From: Bradyrhizobium manausense
GTDB taxonomy: Bacteria > Pseudomonadota > Alphaproteobacteria > Rhizobiales > Xanthobacteraceae
DNA: 64,000 nucleotides
Direction of reading: 5' to 3'
Assembly (NCBI RefSeq): GCF_018129685.1
Contig: NZ_JAFCLG010000001.1
Coordinates: 1,240,001-1,304,000, forward strand
Part shown: positions 62,641-64,000 of the stretch, piece after piece
Layout of the letters: the number at the start of each line of letters is the position of its first letter
How positions within the stretch are numbered: the first letter of the stretch is position 1
The notes under the pieces: model-generated
What the model saw: only the letters and a program-made list of their open reading frames with translations
The model's database searches: none
What the model was told of the DNA's origin: nothing
Made by a program: the position numbers and the translations under genes

Positions 62641-63573
62641 TCACTTCTCCGGCGGCGGCACTGCGCCGGTCTGGCTGGTGATCAGGCCGTAATGTTCGAT
62701 ACGGCGGTGCCGGGCGAAATCGAAGATCGTGGTCTTGCCGAACGTCGTGGCATCGAGGTCGCATGCGTGGACCAGAACCTCGTCGTCCTCGGTCCTGGCC
62801 TCGGCGACGATCTCGCCGTTGGGATCGACGATCAGGCTGCCGCCGAACAGCGGGTGCCCATCCTCGACGCCGGCCTTGGCGACCGCGACAACCCAGGTCG
62901 CATTCTGATAGGCGCCCGCCTGCACCGAGAGGCGGTTGTGGAACAGGCGCTTCTCGACACCCTCCTCGCTCTTTTCCGCATTCACGGACGGGGTATTGTA
63001 GCCGATCAGCACCATCTCGACGCCCTGCAGACCCATCACACGATAGGTCTCGGGCCAGCGACGGTCGTTGCAGATCGCCATGCCGATGATGCCGCCGAGC
63101 TCACGCCAGACGTTGAAGCCGAGATCGCCCGGCTCGAAATAGCGCTTCTCCAGATGCTGGTGCGAGCGCTTGGTGTCGTATTCGACATGGCCCGGCAGAT
63201 GGACCTTGCGATATTTGCCGACGATCTTGCCGGACTTGTCGGTGAGAATGGCGGTGTTGAAGTGGTGGCCGTCGGGCGTCAGCTCCGCATAGCCGAAATT
63301 CATCGCGATTCCGTGCTGCGCGGCACGCGCGAACAGGGGCTGAGTTGCCGCGTTCGGCATCTCGCGCTCGAACCAGATGTCGGCCTCGGCTCGATCCTCA
63401 AAATACCAGCGCGGAAAGAACGTCGTCAGCGCCAGTTCGGGATAGACAATGAGGTCAGCCCCCTTCGCCTTGGCCTCGTCCATCAGCGCGATCATGCGCT
63501 TGACCACGGCCTCGCGGCTGTCTGCCTTCTGGATCGGGCCCATCTGGGCGGCGGCAACAGTGACGATACGCAT
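62641..63573 (-). CDS. N-carbamoyl-D-amino acid amidohydrolase (nitrilase superfamily)
   Basis: The 310-residue enzyme has the nitrilase triad Glu46 ('VYPELAL'), Lys123 ('YRKVHLPG') and Cys168 ('MAICNDRRWPE'), at nearly the same positions as the Agrobacterium D-carbamoylase (Glu47, Lys127, Cys172). 'CNDRRWPETYRVMGLQG' and the 'HLEKRYFEPGD' loop are specific to this subfamily. It cleaves N-carbamoyl-D-amino acids to D-amino acids, CO2 and ammonia. ATG 63573 has AGGAA upstream; a longer frame to 63705 has no support. Confidence 0.93.
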   Translation of the reverse strand: MRIVTVAAAQMGPIQKADSREAVVKRMIALMDEAKAKGADLIVYPELALTTFFPRWYFEDRAEADIWFEREMPNAATQPLFARAAQHGIAMNFGYAELTPDGHHFNTAILTDKSGKIVGKYRKVHLPGHVEYDTKRSHQHLEKRYFEPGDLGFNVWRELGGIIGMAICNDRRWPETYRVMGLQGVEMVLIGYNTPSVNAEKSEEGVEKRLFHNRLSVQAGAYQNATWVVAVAKAGVEDGHPLFGGSLIVDPNGEIVAEARTEDDEVLVHACDLDATTFGKTTIFDFARHRRIEHYGLITSQTGAVPPPEK

Positions 63574-64000
63574 CAGCGGGTTCCTGGCTTCTTGACGACT
63601 TTTTTTGGCGAGGCTGGCGATCGCAGCTTCAAGGGCGGGCCGGCGCTCGCAGCATAACGCAGCCTCGCGCCGTTTTTCCACCAAAGCAGCTTTCATGCCG
63701 TGCACGCGGCCCGTTCGGCGACCTGCAGCCTCCCAACGATAAACCCTCGGGCGCAGAGGTGAGGCTGCACGCCCGGACGGTGCGGCTCACCTCCGTCTCG
63801 ACGGGCAACACTGCCCGCGAAGTGAGCACGCGATCGATCAGGGAGGGCAGAAACGTGCAGCGCACCACGCATTTCTCCACGCGAATCGGCGTTTACGCTG
63901 CGCTGCAATCAGACCAGCGACGCCGCGTGGCTAATTTGAAGGCGGCCAAGAGGCGGCGTGGGATCGCTGATGCCCATGAGCTATGCACAGTTGTCAGCTC
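63574..64000. other. Right-edge region without a supported gene
   Basis: These 427 bp upstream of the carbamoylase contain only short frames on both strands with no ribosome binding site or family match; it presumably includes the carbamoylase promoter. A T7 run lies near 63600. A frame opening with ATG at 63970 runs off the edge and could be the start of a gene; it is too short to judge. Confidence 0.4.

Noticed and set aside
63629..63880. 83-residue frame at the right edge
   Set aside because: No ribosome binding site, no motif, and composition like non-coding GC-rich sequence.

Overview
The window is GC-rich, gene-dense chromosomal DNA from an alphaproteobacterium, most likely Bradyrhizobium or a close relative. 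This is inferred from codon use, GC content, 4-bp ATGA gene overlaps, the abundance of ABC-type uptake systems and Tat-exported binding proteins, and the catabolic gene content. I see no rRNA, tRNA, insertion sequence, prophage or CRISPR. It reads as an accessory catabolic and transport region with about 56 genes.

Region 1 (1-9862). It holds the start of a sugar-type binding-protein gene, a short-chain dehydrogenase, an arylmalonate-decarboxylase-like enzyme divergent from a GntR regulator with a 17-bp palindrome between them, and an Asp/Glu-racemase-family protein. These are followed by a complete polyamine-type ABC importer (ATPase, binding protein, two permeases), a 5-hydroxyisourate-hydrolase-like protein and an amidase. 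The theme is uptake and cleavage of small amide, ureide or carboxylate compounds.

Region 2 (10114-32206). A Liv-type binding protein and an AraC regulator precede a tightly packed run of 18 genes on the + strand with no gap above 29 bp. In order it encodes livH, livM, livG, a LivF fused to a Tm-1-like (UPF0261) domain, a PEP-hydrolase-family TIM barrel, a giant flotillin-like SPFH protein with unbroken 11-residue coiled-coil repeats, and two SRPBCC (CoxG-like) proteins. Next come a molybdenum hydroxylase (FAD, 2Fe-2S and a large subunit split into two genes), CoxD- and CoxE-like maturation factors, an amidohydrolase, a metallo-beta-lactamase-fold lactonase, an SMP-30/cysteine-hydrolase fusion and an NAD(P)H flavin oxidoreductase. 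A 29-codon reading frame with a strong ribosome binding site overlaps the livH start. I read this as an inducible system that imports a ring compound (possibly an N-heterocycle), hydroxylates it and opens the ring, perhaps on a flotillin membrane platform. It is the best candidate for an undescribed system.

Region 3 (32222-45522). It contains an orphan TctC-type binding protein and two near-duplicate 945-946 aa regulators (winged helix, STAND/NB-ARC ATPase, TPR-like tail). These flank an opposing set of stress genes (msrA, OsmC-type peroxidase, exported epoxide hydrolase, HisKA_2 kinase). A protein of unknown function, an AraC regulator, a clear rho-independent terminator and Dps follow.

Region 4 (45713-63573). 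Two complete dipeptide-type ABC importers lie in tandem on the minus strand, one with separate ATPases and one with a fused double ATPase. Upstream in the same direction are a flavin monooxygenase-like protein, an SDR, an epimerase-like protein and a D-hydantoinase. A hydantoin racemase (+), a flavin reductase and an N-carbamoyl-D-amino-acid amidohydrolase complete the three-enzyme set that turns 5-substituted hydantoins into D-amino acids.
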